64,000 nt of DNA from an uncultured Sphingomonadaceae bacterium (GTDB lineage Bacteria; Pseudomonadota; Alphaproteobacteria; Sphingomonadales; Sphingomonadaceae), in assembly GCA_938050045.1 (NCBI GenBank), contig CALLJS010000012.1:39940-103939 (forward strand), in the 5' to 3' direction. The notes beneath the pieces are model-generated. The model saw only the letters and a program-made list of their open reading frames with translations. It was not told the DNA's origin and searched no databases. The position numbers and the translations under genes were made by a program. Positions 16,631 to 25,157 of this stretch are shown in pieces; the first letter of the stretch is position 1; every line of letters begins with the position of its first letter.

Positions 16631-17254
16631 ATGAATCATATAGATAAATCGGCAGAGGTAAATTCAGCAGAATTACAATTATTGGATGCTGCTTCTGAAA
16701 TCATGCGCAGCGGTGATACTATCGACCTCTCCTTGAGCGAATTATCTGCCAAAGCAGGCCTTAATAGTGCTTTGGTTAAATATTATTTTGGCAATAAAAA
16801 TGGTTTGATGCTTGCATTGTTAGAGCGCGATATGAGCCGTATTGTCCACGATTTAGCTGCGCTTGTAAAAATTAATATGCCCGCCAAGGATAAGGTTGCC
16901 CTGCATATCAGCAAAGCGATTGATACCTATTATGACTATCCTTATTTGAACCGCTTACTCATGCGGATGGTACGCGATAATCCTGCCAAAGAAGCCAAAA
17001 GCATCGCCGAAAAATATCTGATCCCAATTTCAAAATCATACGCCACATTGGTTGACGATGGCATCACAGAAGGTGTCTTTCTCGACATTGACCCGCAAAT
17101 GTTTTACTTTACGGTAACGGGTGCGGCAGATCGCTTTTTCTCAGCCCGATTGGTGCTACGCCATTGCTATGAACAATCCGATATTACCGATAAAATGCGC
17201 GATGATTATCGTGAACATACCGTAGGACTTATCATGCGCGGTATATTGCAATAA
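16631..17254 (+). CDS. TetR-family transcriptional regulator
   Basis: 207 residues. The N-terminal helix-turn-helix is DLSLSELSAKAGLNSALVKYYFGNKNGLMLALLERD (about residues 34-70), followed by an all-helical ligand domain including HISKAIDTYYDYPYLNRLLMRMVRDN. TetR repressors of acyl-CoA pathways commonly release DNA on binding a CoA thioester. It sits centrally in the island, just after the thiolase operon, and is the only classical regulator within it, so it is the natural candidate to bind the three 18-bp palindromes at 7736, 13650 and 18499. No such site is visible directly upstream of its own gene. The link to those sites is inference. Confidence 0.92.
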   Translation: MNHIDKSAEVNSAELQLLDAASEIMRSGDTIDLSLSELSAKAGLNSALVKYYFGNKNGLMLALLERDMSRIVHDLAALVKINMPAKDKVALHISKAIDTYYDYPYLNRLLMRMVRDNPAKEAKSIAEKYLIPISKSYATLVDDGITEGVFLDIDPQMFYFTVTGAADRFFSARLVLRHCYEQSDITDKMRDDYREHTVGLIMRGILQ

Positions 17255-17272
17255 TCTGAAAATAGTTCTTAA

Positions 17273-18478
17273 TTACTCAGGCATTTCTAGGCCTAATGCT
17301 TCATATATTTCCTTGCTGTCCGCGCCCAATGAAGATGGATCGCCATAGGTTGATGCAGGGGTTGCGCTATAATGGACGGGATGGCGCATAGACCGAAACG
17401 CACCCATGACGTCATTGCCGCGCTCTTGAAAAAAATCAACAGCCGTCAAATGCTCATCCTCTAATACATCGGCAACGCGGTTATAGCGCATGGCAGGGAT
17501 ATTATTTTCATCCATCAATATCAGCCATTCATCGGTGGTTTTGGTGGCCGTTGATTCTTCGATAAGACTATAGAGCGCGCCGATATTTTGGGTGCGATTG
17601 CTATAATCGGCAAAGCGCGGATCGCTGAAGATAGCTGGTTTGCCAGCCAGTTCAAAAAAAGTCTCCCACTGCGCATCGCTATAGGGTACAAGCGCAATAT
17701 AGCCATCGCTCGTCGGATAGGGTCTGCGGCGCGGATTGATCGAACGGGTATAAGCAAGCTTACCATTGCCTGGAATATAAGTCTCACCCCACAGATTTTC
17801 TAGCATATTGAACCATGTGAAACATTCAAACATTGGCACTTGGACAAATTGCCCGCCATGGCCATTTCCCCGCGCTATATAGGCCGCCATAATTGCGTTG
17901 GCCGCGAATAGACCGCTAACTTTATCCGCCACCAAAGACGGCGCATAATTGGGCCTCTGTCCATCGCGCAGTTCCGACAATGCGGCAAAACCCGATGCAG
18001 CTTGAATTAAATCATCATAGGCTTGACGTTCCCCATAAGGGCCATCTTTGCCAAAGCCAGCGGCATGCACATAGATGATGTCGGGGTTAATCGCTTTGAC
18101 CTCTTCATAGCCCAGCCCCAAACGCTCCATCCCCGCCATACGGACATTGTGAAAAAATATATCAGCGCCTTTTAAGAGTTTCACGATTAAAGCTTTGCCT
18201 TGATCGCTTTTAAGATTGGCTTTGACCGATTTTTTATTGCGGTTCAGGGCTGCGAATATTGGCCCTAAATCGCCCGTAGGCGAGTCCCCAGCATAGCGCA
18301 TCATATCGCCGCTAAATTTGCCATCGCCATTTTCAATTTTGATAACTTCAGCACCAAGATCGGCCAGATTGAGCGTTGCCATTGGCCCCAAGACCACAGT
18401 AGATGCGTCTACGATTTTCAAACCCGTTAATGGCCCGCTTGGTAATCCATCCCATGATAATTTTGGCCAGTCGCGCAT
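17273..18478 (-). CDS. Class III CoA-transferase (CaiB/BaiF family)
   Basis: 401 residues. GLKIVDASTVVLGPMATLNLADLGAEVIKIE is the family's opening block, and GPYGERQAYDDLIQAASG contains the nucleophilic Asp at about 155 that forms the enzyme-CoA anhydride. It transfers CoA between acids, sparing ATP, or can act as an alpha-methylacyl-CoA racemase, which shares this fold; the latter would suit a branched or steroid-type side chain. GGGAGA precedes the ATG and a palindromic operator-like site lies about 20-40 bp upstream. It converges with the tetR gene, their ends being only 18 bp apart. Confidence 0.92.
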   Translation of the reverse strand: MRDWPKLSWDGLPSGPLTGLKIVDASTVVLGPMATLNLADLGAEVIKIENGDGKFSGDMMRYAGDSPTGDLGPIFAALNRNKKSVKANLKSDQGKALIVKLLKGADIFFHNVRMAGMERLGLGYEEVKAINPDIIYVHAAGFGKDGPYGERQAYDDLIQAASGFAALSELRDGQRPNYAPSLVADKVSGLFAANAIMAAYIARGNGHGGQFVQVPMFECFTWFNMLENLWGETYIPGNGKLAYTRSINPRRRPYPTSDGYIALVPYSDAQWETFFELAGKPAIFSDPRFADYSNRTQNIGALYSLIEESTATKTTDEWLILMDENNIPAMRYNRVADVLEDEHLTAVDFFQERGNDVMGAFRSMRHPVHYSATPASTYGDPSSLGADSKEIYEALGLEMPE

Positions 18479-18498
18479 TATATCTCCCTTAATCTATA

Positions 18499-18516
18499 TT
18501 TAACTGCACGATTAAG
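18499..18516. promoter_or_regulatory. Operator-like palindrome upstream of the CoA-transferase (site C)
   Basis: TTTAACTGCACGATTAAG; its reverse complement CTTAATCGTGCAGTTAAA aligns with sites A and B. It is 20 bp before the leftward CoA-transferase start. An extra CTTAATC half lies at 18488-18494, giving a possible extended site. Confidence 0.55.
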
Positions 18517-18529
18517 ATACGAAAAGCAA

Positions 18530-19339
18530 CTATGCTTTCATAGAGCGCGTACCAGCGGCAGGCGGATCAACCGCACGCCCCGCGAAACATTGCGCAAATC
18601 GCATCCAGCGCGTTGCAACATCGCCTTTAACGTTTAGGCCCGTATCGGCAATATTGCGCACTTGCGTTACCACTTGGCAAAATTCTTCTGCGAGCCCCTC
18701 TATTCGCTCTGCATCGCTTGCTTCGCCATATGTCCATTGCGCACCAGAGGGCGCATCCAGCACAAGATAGGGCATAGTATCGGGGATTGTCTCGCGGCGA
18801 TTTTTGAACGTCCAGCCAAATGTATTCACCCCCAGCACAACAATATTTTTGATCGTATCGGTGTTCCTACGCTTCACCCCCAGCGCATCATATATCGCCT
18901 GCGCATGCGCCCATGTTTCCATTTGCCGCGCGGTAATAGAGGAACGCGCTGACATGCTAGGCCCAGCCCAAGGCAAGCGCATTTTCGGGTCAACATCGGC
19001 GAAAGCTTCGGCAATTTTGGGATAATCTTCATGCCAGCGATTGAGCAATTCTGCACCCGATAGCCCGCCCAAATAATCATGCTCAAAATCTGGCAAAGCC
19101 CCTTTTTGCAAGCTTTCCCCTACTTTCGCAAAAAATCTCTTAAATTGACTATCATCGCTATTTAATGCGCCCGCAAGCGATAAAGCCGCCGCTCCATTCC
19201 ATATATAAAGATGCCGCAATATCATATCAAATGTCCAGCTTTTGAACCCTGTTTCTTGGGCAAAATCGCGCGCATGAATTGGCTCTAACAATGTATAAAG
19301 CGCATCGCAATCGGCTTTGAAATCATGGGCTTGCTGCAT
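18530..19339 (-). CDS. TIGR03084-type DinB/maleylpyruvate-isomerase-like metal-binding protein
   Basis: 269 residues. An N-terminal four-helix DinB-like domain (FKADCDALYTLLEPI, then FKSWTFDMILRHLYIWNGAA) with histidines suited to metal binding, and a C-terminal domain with WAGPSMSARSSITARQMETWAHAQAIYDALG. This matches what I know of the TIGR03084 family, related to mycothiol-dependent maleylpyruvate isomerases but found in organisms without mycothiol. Biochemical function is unestablished. Good SD (GGAGAGA). Its end is 51 bp before the CoA-transferase start on the same strand, so the two could be one operon or the site C promoter may separate them. Its repeated association with acyl-CoA catabolism suggests an accessory isomerase role. 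Confidence 0.8.
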   Translation of the reverse strand: MQQAHDFKADCDALYTLLEPIHARDFAQETGFKSWTFDMILRHLYIWNGAAALSLAGALNSDDSQFKRFFAKVGESLQKGALPDFEHDYLGGLSGAELLNRWHEDYPKIAEAFADVDPKMRLPWAGPSMSARSSITARQMETWAHAQAIYDALGVKRRNTDTIKNIVVLGVNTFGWTFKNRRETIPDTMPYLVLDAPSGAQWTYGEASDAERIEGLAEEFCQVVTQVRNIADTGLNVKGDVATRWMRFAQCFAGRAVDPPAAGTRSMKA

Positions 19340-19429
19340 AATGTCTCTCCTTTTATCTTGGAGTAGAAATCATCGCTTCATATATCAAGCCATATGTGCA
19401 TAATACAGCAAAGTGAGGGTTTAATTTCA

Positions 19430-20020
19430 TGGATTATAGATGCGTCGATGTGAGCGACAGCGATGCAATGGCCAAACCGCTCGATATTGATCTAGGCATA
19501 TTGATATTAAGCTAAGGAATCGTCAAATACAGGCGCGGCGAATATGATCTGGATGGATCGGACAAAGTGATTAGCGTTAATCTTGATAGTTTGATGCATT
19601 GCGCGATAGGTTTCAAGGTGGCTCTGACCAAAAATAGTGGTAATTTGATTATCATTAGCGCGGTTGCCCGATACCACGCGCAAATGGGGACGCCTGCTTA
19701 TGCGGCATCAAAATTCGCAGCGATCAGCTTGACGCAATCTTTGGCCCAAGGCTGGGCGCGTGAAGGCATTAGAATGAATGGCATGGCCCCTGGAATGGCA
19801 TAGCTCCTGGAATGACATGGCCCCTGGAATGGTCGCCACCAAAATGACCAAAGTTATCACCGAAGACCCCAAAAAATTGGAGGCAACATTACGCTCAATA
19901 CCCGTATGGCCTCTTGGCACAGTGGATGATATGGCCGACGCAACCTTATTCCTGACATTCGAAAAGGCGCGCTATATTTGCGGTCAAACTGTTTCAATCG
20001 ATGGCGGCCTAACGCTCTAA
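19430..20020 (+). pseudogene. Decayed short-chain dehydrogenase (SDR)
   Basis: An SDR whose 5' third is missing. The remaining frame reads through CVDVSDSDAMAKPLDIDLGILILS, meets an in-frame TAA exactly where the Ala of the NAG motif should be (followed by GIVKYRRGEYDLDGSDK), then continues VISVNLDSLMHCAIGF. The catalytic region (IIISAVARYHAQMGTPAYAASKFAAISL) is intact. Near 19787-19831 the unit cctggaatg is present three times in tandem, introducing a stop (GGCATAG) and a frame change within the PGMV loop. The C-terminus ends in QTVSIDGGLTL, normal for the family. Three separate lesions make it a pseudogene. Its stop overlaps the 3' end of the opposite hydrolase gene by four bases. Confidence 0.85.
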
Positions 20021-21195
20021 CCCGCTATTATTCCATAGGTAATATCAATCAAATTTTGGCATCTCTCATTCAATAATAATCCAGGCCCCATTTTGTTCAT
20101 AGTATAGCTGAACGCTAGACCATGATCGGGGTCTGCAAACCCAATTGAACCACCAGCACCAACATGGCCAAACGCCCCTTCACCGATGATGCACGTCATA
20201 TGCTCGCCGCCCTTATGCGCTCTATTATCCATTGATTTCATAAAGCCCGAAGCAAAACGCGTTGGTACCAATAATGTCGCATCAATTTGCGTAGCAGTGG
20301 AAACGCGGCGCATTATATCAATATAATCAGCGGATAATAATCTGACCCCATTATGCGATCCGCCATTGGCCAAAACTTCATAGATTGCCACTTGCCCGCG
20401 CGCATTGGAAATACCGCCAGCACCGCCGATTTGCGCTTTATGTGCAGCAGGATCATTGGGCGACCATCCGCCTGTATTCATAAAAGATAATGCTTGAATA
20501 GAATCAGGTTTCGTCATCAAATTTTGCGCAAATTCGGTCATCATATCTTCGGGCGTTGGCTGGTGCGGGATAATTGGTGCGATATGCGGCCTCGCATCAT
20601 CGGGCAGGCCAATCCAATAATCTATATCCAAGGGCATTGCTATTTCATCGCGGAAAAATTCACCCAAGGATTTGCCCGAAACGCGGCGCACCAATTCACC
20701 AACCGTCCAACCAAAGCTTACCATATGATAGCCATTGCGCGTACCCACGGGCCAATGCGCTTCTTCTTGTTCGATACGGCCGATCATATAATCCCAATCA
20801 TTAAATCCGCCTGCTGGAATTGGATCGCGAAAAGCAGGAACGCCGCTTTCATGATTGAGCATCATTTGGACAGTGGTATTTTCTTTACCATTTTGGGCAA
20901 ATTCGGGCCAATATTCCGATACTAACGCCGTTGGATTAAGCAGACCGCGTTCAATAAGCATATGCGCGCACAGCGCCGTTGCCGCTTTGGTGCAGGAAAA
21001 TATAATAGAGACAGTATCGCGCGTCCAAGGGTCATCAGCATCAGCCATGCCGCCCCATAAATCTGTGACGGTTTCACCCTTCACGCTAACGCATAAAGAC
21101 GCGCCCATTTCGCCTCGTTCGGTGAAATTTTTCTCAAACGCATCGCGCAATGCGCTAAATTTTTTGTTGTTTACGCCCTCGACTATTCCGTTCAT
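20017..21195 (-). CDS. Serine hydrolase, class C beta-lactamase/EstB fold
   Basis: 392 residues without a signal peptide. The SxxK nucleophile motif is at about Ser67-Lys70 (IIFSCTKAATAL), a Tyr at about 156 lies in NGYHMVSFGW (YxN-like position), and GHVGAGGSIGFADPDHG near the C-terminus corresponds to the third active-site strand. Family members are cytoplasmic esterases, peptidases or lactone hydrolases. It may hydrolyse an ester or lactone of a catabolic intermediate. Start ATG follows GAGAGAGA. It shares its orientation with the flavin fusion protein upstream, 120 bp away. Confidence 0.9.
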   Translation of the reverse strand: MNGIVEGVNNKKFSALRDAFEKNFTERGEMGASLCVSVKGETVTDLWGGMADADDPWTRDTVSIIFSCTKAATALCAHMLIERGLLNPTALVSEYWPEFAQNGKENTTVQMMLNHESGVPAFRDPIPAGGFNDWDYMIGRIEQEEAHWPVGTRNGYHMVSFGWTVGELVRRVSGKSLGEFFRDEIAMPLDIDYWIGLPDDARPHIAPIIPHQPTPEDMMTEFAQNLMTKPDSIQALSFMNTGGWSPNDPAAHKAQIGGAGGISNARGQVAIYEVLANGGSHNGVRLLSADYIDIMRRVSTATQIDATLLVPTRFASGFMKSMDNRAHKGGEHMTCIIGEGAFGHVGAGGSIGFADPDHGLAFSYTMNKMGPGLLLNERCQNLIDITYGIIAG

Positions 21196-21315
21196 ATTGT
21201 CTCTCTCTAATTATCTGTTGCACCGCTTTGCTATCTCAAAATTACCCTTATGGTAATGCATGATTTTATCCCTAATTTCTATCGGCTAATATATCCATTG
21301 AATAGGGAGTTAAGG

Positions 21316-22971
21316 CTAACCCACTGGCCCAAAGGATTCAAAATGGATAGTGTCTGCCGCAACGCCAGAAGCTTCAAGCCCTAATTTAATGTCTGCCAAA
21401 AACTTTGCAGGGCCGCACAGCATATAATGCGCGCCAGAGCCTATATTCAGTTCTGATAAATCCTTGGCGGTTATTCTGCCCTCTCGGTCGTAATCAATAG
21501 CGGCCCTATCCATATCATTGGGTTGGCTGTAAAATATCAACATCTGTGCATTTGGGTGATGCGAAATAAGCGTTTTTACCTCTTGGCGAAAAGCATGTTC
21601 AGCACCATTTTTTGCGCCATGAATAAACCATATAGGCCGCGATGATGCTGCTGATAGAGCCGCATATAGCATAGAGAGCATCGGCGTAATACCGACCCCA
21701 GCACTCACCAAAACTAAGGGGCATTGGCTGCAAGGCATGATAAAATCACCCGATGGGTTAGAGGCTTGAATTATCGCCCCTTCATTTATTGAATCATGGA
21801 AGAAATTGGAGACAAGGCCCTTATCTTCGCATTTGATACTAAGGCGATAACTATCTTTTTCATATGGCGCATTAGAGAGAGAATAGCTGCGTTTAGAGAC
21901 ACTAACCTGCCCAGGGATTTGCACTTCAATGGGAAGGTGCTGGCCTGCCTCAAAACCTATTAATTCGCTATCATCGGCTGGGGTAAGATAGAATGAGGTG
22001 ATAGCATCCGTCTCTTTTTCACGCCGCGTGATAAGATAGCGTTGTAATAAATAATCCTGTTTTGTCCACCGCAGAGACAGCGCATTAGGCCGCTCTATAA
22101 GCTGGTCTATATCTACATTTATCATCCGCAATATATTGGGATCATCGCTGTTATCAGGCTTCCAATCAATAGTCGCACGACCCGAAATATGCAGCAGGCT
22201 TCCCGTTTCAAAATCAATAAAGACAAGCCCAATATGCGGATCAAGGAGCAAATTACCGATAGTGTTAAAAAAATTATTCCCAGCATAGTCAGGAAATTGT
22301 AATTGTTTCGCACTTATAACTTTCACAAAACCAGCCGCCCCACCACGGTGCGAGGCATCATAACCGCGCGATGGGCTATCCTCTGTTTTTTGCTGCTGCG
22401 AGCGCATATTGCCAGAGCCAATAAACATAGTATCGGCTTGCTCTATCATTGAAATTTGCGATTGAGAAAGCGCGCTACTATTTACGGCCTGCGCGGGAGA
22501 ATTATCTGCAACACGTGTCCATGCACGTTCATGAATATGTTGCGGGCAATTACCGAATGTCTGCCGCATATTTATGGTGTAACCTTCGTCAACTTGTTGC
22601 AGATGACCGCTAAATCTATTGCGCCGACGAGAGGCCAATTCTATTCCAATAACGCCAATGTCAACACCTGTTTGAAAAACCGCATGTAACGGATCTTGTT
22701 CATCAATTTGCGTATCCAGCAGCAACGCATATTTATTGGGCGATTGGATGAAACCATCCTCGCCATCGATAAGCGTCACCCACGTACGGCCTTCATTGTC
22801 CGCGCTTGCAATTACCAAAAATGGTAAGCCTGTATGAAAGTTGCGATGTTGTTCGGGCAAATAGTTTCGAATAAACCCGCCCGCCCATTCGGCCACATCC
22901 TTCACGCCAGCGCGCGTTTGAGCTTCTATTTCGCCATCATGAAATGGGTTTTCTATTGTCGCTTTTGCCAC
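21316..22971 (-). CDS. PNPOx-like flavoprotein fused to ferredoxin-NADP reductase
   Basis: 551 residues in two parts. N-terminal PNPOx-like FMN-binding split barrel (about 1-310): FLVIASADNEGRTWVTLIDGEDGFI, IGVIGIELASRRRNRFSG, a linker, then NTIGNLLLDPHIGLVFIDFETGSLLHISGRA. C-terminal FNR module: SVSKRSYSLSNAP (FAD), LVLVSAGVGITPMLSML (NAD(P)H) and YMLCGPAKFLADIK, ending FESFGP. Related proteins often continue into a plant-type 2Fe-2S ferredoxin domain; here the stop follows directly. Start is GTG 22971. It could carry electrons from NAD(P)H to a separate ferredoxin or P450, but that is speculation. Strongly supported as a fusion; reaction unknown. Confidence 0.9.
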   Translation of the reverse strand: MAKATIENPFHDGEIEAQTRAGVKDVAEWAGGFIRNYLPEQHRNFHTGLPFLVIASADNEGRTWVTLIDGEDGFIQSPNKYALLLDTQIDEQDPLHAVFQTGVDIGVIGIELASRRRNRFSGHLQQVDEGYTINMRQTFGNCPQHIHERAWTRVADNSPAQAVNSSALSQSQISMIEQADTMFIGSGNMRSQQQKTEDSPSRGYDASHRGGAAGFVKVISAKQLQFPDYAGNNFFNTIGNLLLDPHIGLVFIDFETGSLLHISGRATIDWKPDNSDDPNILRMINVDIDQLIERPNALSLRWTKQDYLLQRYLITRREKETDAITSFYLTPADDSELIGFEAGQHLPIEVQIPGQVSVSKRSYSLSNAPYEKDSYRLSIKCEDKGLVSNFFHDSINEGAIIQASNPSGDFIMPCSQCPLVLVSAGVGITPMLSMLYAALSAASSRPIWFIHGAKNGAEHAFRQEVKTLISHHPNAQMLIFYSQPNDMDRAAIDYDREGRITAKDLSELNIGSGAHYMLCGPAKFLADIKLGLEASGVAADTIHFESFGPVG

Positions 22972-23055
22972 ATATTATACCTTTAAGAAAATGAAGCTTT
23001 ATAGACCGTCGTTGGAACTATAGCCTATCATATTTAAGTCAATTCTACATTAAGC

Positions 23056-23532
23056 TTATAGTCCAAGGTCGCTCAAACTAGGATGGTCATCAGGGCGTCG
23101 GCCAAGCGGCCAATGAAATAATCGTTCGGCCTTACTAATCGGTTTTTCATTGATAGAGGCATGCCGATTTTCCATAAGACCATTATCATCAAACTGCCAA
23201 TTTTCATTGCCATAGGCGCGAAACCAATTGCCGTTTTCATCATGATATTCATAGGCATAACGCACAGCGATTCGATTATCAGTAAAGGCCCACAGCTCTT
23301 TGATAAGGCGATAGTCGCGCTCTTTTTGCCATTTGCGCGTCAAAAACTCTTCTATCGATTTGCGCCCTTGAAAAAATTCTACGCGGTTACGCCATTCACT
23401 TTCCAAAGAATAAGCCAAGGCAATTTTGGCAGGATCGCCTCCATTCCAGCCATCTTCAGCAAGACGTATTTTCTTTTCAGCCGCAACACGGTCAAATGGC
23501 GGTAGGGGCGGGCGCGCTATATCTGCTGACAT
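23056..23532 (-). CDS. DUF1348 (NTF2-like) protein
   Basis: 158 residues. [29 protein letters not shown], then [37 protein letters not shown] and [27 protein letters not shown]: the conserved core of DUF1348 proteins, which have the NTF2-like cone fold. No catalytic role is established for the family. AGGA precedes the ATG. It is upstream of and in the same direction as the flavin fusion gene, 84 bp away. Confidence 0.88.
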   Translation of the reverse strand: MSADIARPPLPPFDRVAAEKKIRLAEDGWNGGDPAKIALAYSLESEWRNRVEFFQGRKSIEEFLTRKWQKERDYRLIKELWAFTDNRIAVRYAYEYHDENGNWFRAYGNENWQFDDNGLMENRHASINEKPISKAERLFHWPLGRRPDDHPSLSDLGL

Positions 23533-23930
23533 GATAAAATCCTTTACAATATGTCATGGTAATTTGCGCTCTATGGTAGATAGCTTATAATTTTTTGCAA
23601 ATTATTAGATTAAATATAAAACTCATTATAGGGTATTTTAATAGCAATCAAAAGACGGTTAAAATCGGCAGCTTACAAAGGCTCGTAATTTTTGCCGCTG
23701 CTAAAGCAAAAATTTTGCTTCTGGCGCAGCTCTATAAGAGCATCGGATAATATCTGCACCGCCCATATCCTATCTTCTCGGTTTGGCCTTGCCGCTATTC
23801 CCGATTTGATAAGCCCCAATTTATATGTCTTTAATCTGATGAAAGGATAAAATCTATCGCATAATAATATAAGGTAATTGCATAATTTTATAACAATTGT
23901 ATAGCAATAATCTACAATAAGGAATCGTCT
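23533..23930. other. Intergenic region between DUF1348 and kbl
   Basis: About 400 bp, strongly AT-rich in the halves next to both genes, with no convincing gene. It must contain divergent promoters for the DUF1348 gene and kbl-tdh. The stretch 23673-23800 has a more coding-like composition on the minus strand, possibly a remnant. Confidence 0.5.
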
Positions 23931-25148
23931 ATGCCCCTTAATAGCGCTGCTTTTTATCATCATATCGATCAACAATTAATCGACATAGAAGAGCAAGGCC
24001 TCACTAAACCCGAACGCATCATCACATCGGCCCAAGGCACGCAAATCACCGTCTCGCATGCAGGAGCAGAGAAAAATGTGCTGAATTTTTGTGCCAATAA
24101 TTATCTCGGTCTTGCCGATAATGAAATGCTTATCAAAGCCGCCGCTGACGGCATGGCGCGCCATGGTTTTGGAATGGCATCGGTGCGCTTCATTTGTGGC
24201 ACGCAGGATTTACACCGCCAATTGGAGCAAAAAATAGCACAATTTTTTGGCTATGATGATGCGGTGACATTTGCCGCCTGTTTTGATGCCAATGGTGCAG
24301 TTTTCGAGCCTCTATTGGGGGCGCAGGATGCGATTATTTCTGACAGCCTTAACCATGCTTCCATCATAGATGGCGTGCGCCTTTGCAAAGCCAAAAGATA
24401 CCGTTTTGCCAATGGTGATATGGATGATTTGCGCCAGCAATTACAACAAGCGCGCAAAGACGGTGCCGTGAATATTTTGGTCGTAACCGATGGCGTCTTT
24501 TCAATGGATGGTACTATCGCCAATTTGCGCAGCCTATGCGATTTGGCCGATGAATTTGATGCTCTTACCATGGTGGATGATTGCCATGCGAGCGGTTTCA
24601 TAGGGGATAATGGTCGCGGCAGCGCAGAATATTGCGGTGTTGAAGGCCGTATTGATATATTGACCAGCACATTGGGCAAAGCATTGGGCGGCGGCATGGG
24701 CGGCTTTATTTGTGCGCGGCAAAATGTCATCAATCTGCTCAAACAACGCGCAAGACCGTATCTTTTTTCCAATGCCTTAGCACCGCCGCTGGTAGCGGCC
24801 TCTATCAAAATGTTTGAATTGCTGGCCCAAGGCGATGCGATGCGTGCAAAAATCACCCATAATGCGCAGCGATTTCGCAATGCTATGACCAAAGCAGGGT
24901 TTAATCTGCTGCCTGGCGAGCATCCCATTATCCCAGTGATGCTGGGGGATGCGAAATTGGCACAAGATATGGCGGCGCAACTGCTCGATGAAGGCATATA
25001 TGTCATTGGATTTTCTTTCCCCGTTGTTCCCAAAGGTGAAGCACGCATTCGCACACAGATTTCCGCCGCGCACAGCGATGCGCAAATTGATAAGGCTATA
25101 TCTGCCTTTATAAAGGTTGGTCGGTCATTAGGCGTAATTCCCCAATAG
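23931..25148 (+). CDS. kbl: Glycine C-acetyltransferase (2-amino-3-ketobutyrate CoA ligase)
   Basis: 405 residues. PLP enzyme of the alpha-oxoamine synthase family that cleaves 2-amino-3-oxobutyrate with CoA to glycine and acetyl-CoA. NFCANNYLGLADN at the N-terminus, FGMASVRFICGTQDLHRQLE, DSLNHASIIDGVRL, VDDCHASGFIGDNGRG, and the PLP lysine at about 250 in TSTLGKALGGGMGGF. AAGGAA precedes the ATG. Nine bases separate it from tdh; the two enzymes together degrade threonine to glycine. Confidence 0.96.
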   Translation: MPLNSAAFYHHIDQQLIDIEEQGLTKPERIITSAQGTQITVSHAGAEKNVLNFCANNYLGLADNEMLIKAAADGMARHGFGMASVRFICGTQDLHRQLEQKIAQFFGYDDAVTFAACFDANGAVFEPLLGAQDAIISDSLNHASIIDGVRLCKAKRYRFANGDMDDLRQQLQQARKDGAVNILVVTDGVFSMDGTIANLRSLCDLADEFDALTMVDDCHASGFIGDNGRGSAEYCGVEGRIDILTSTLGKALGGGMGGFICARQNVINLLKQRARPYLFSNALAPPLVAASIKMFELLAQGDAMRAKITHNAQRFRNAMTKAGFNLLPGEHPIIPVMLGDAKLAQDMAAQLLDEGIYVIGFSFPVVPKGEARIRTQISAAHSDAQIDKAISAFIKVGRSLGVIPQ

Positions 25149-25157
25149 GAGCATAGT

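Noticed and set aside
23673..23975. Possible 100-residue protein overlapping the kbl start on the minus strand
   Set aside because: No conserved motif, overlaps the kbl 5' end and its promoter; only the C-terminal third looks coding-like, so at best a remnant.
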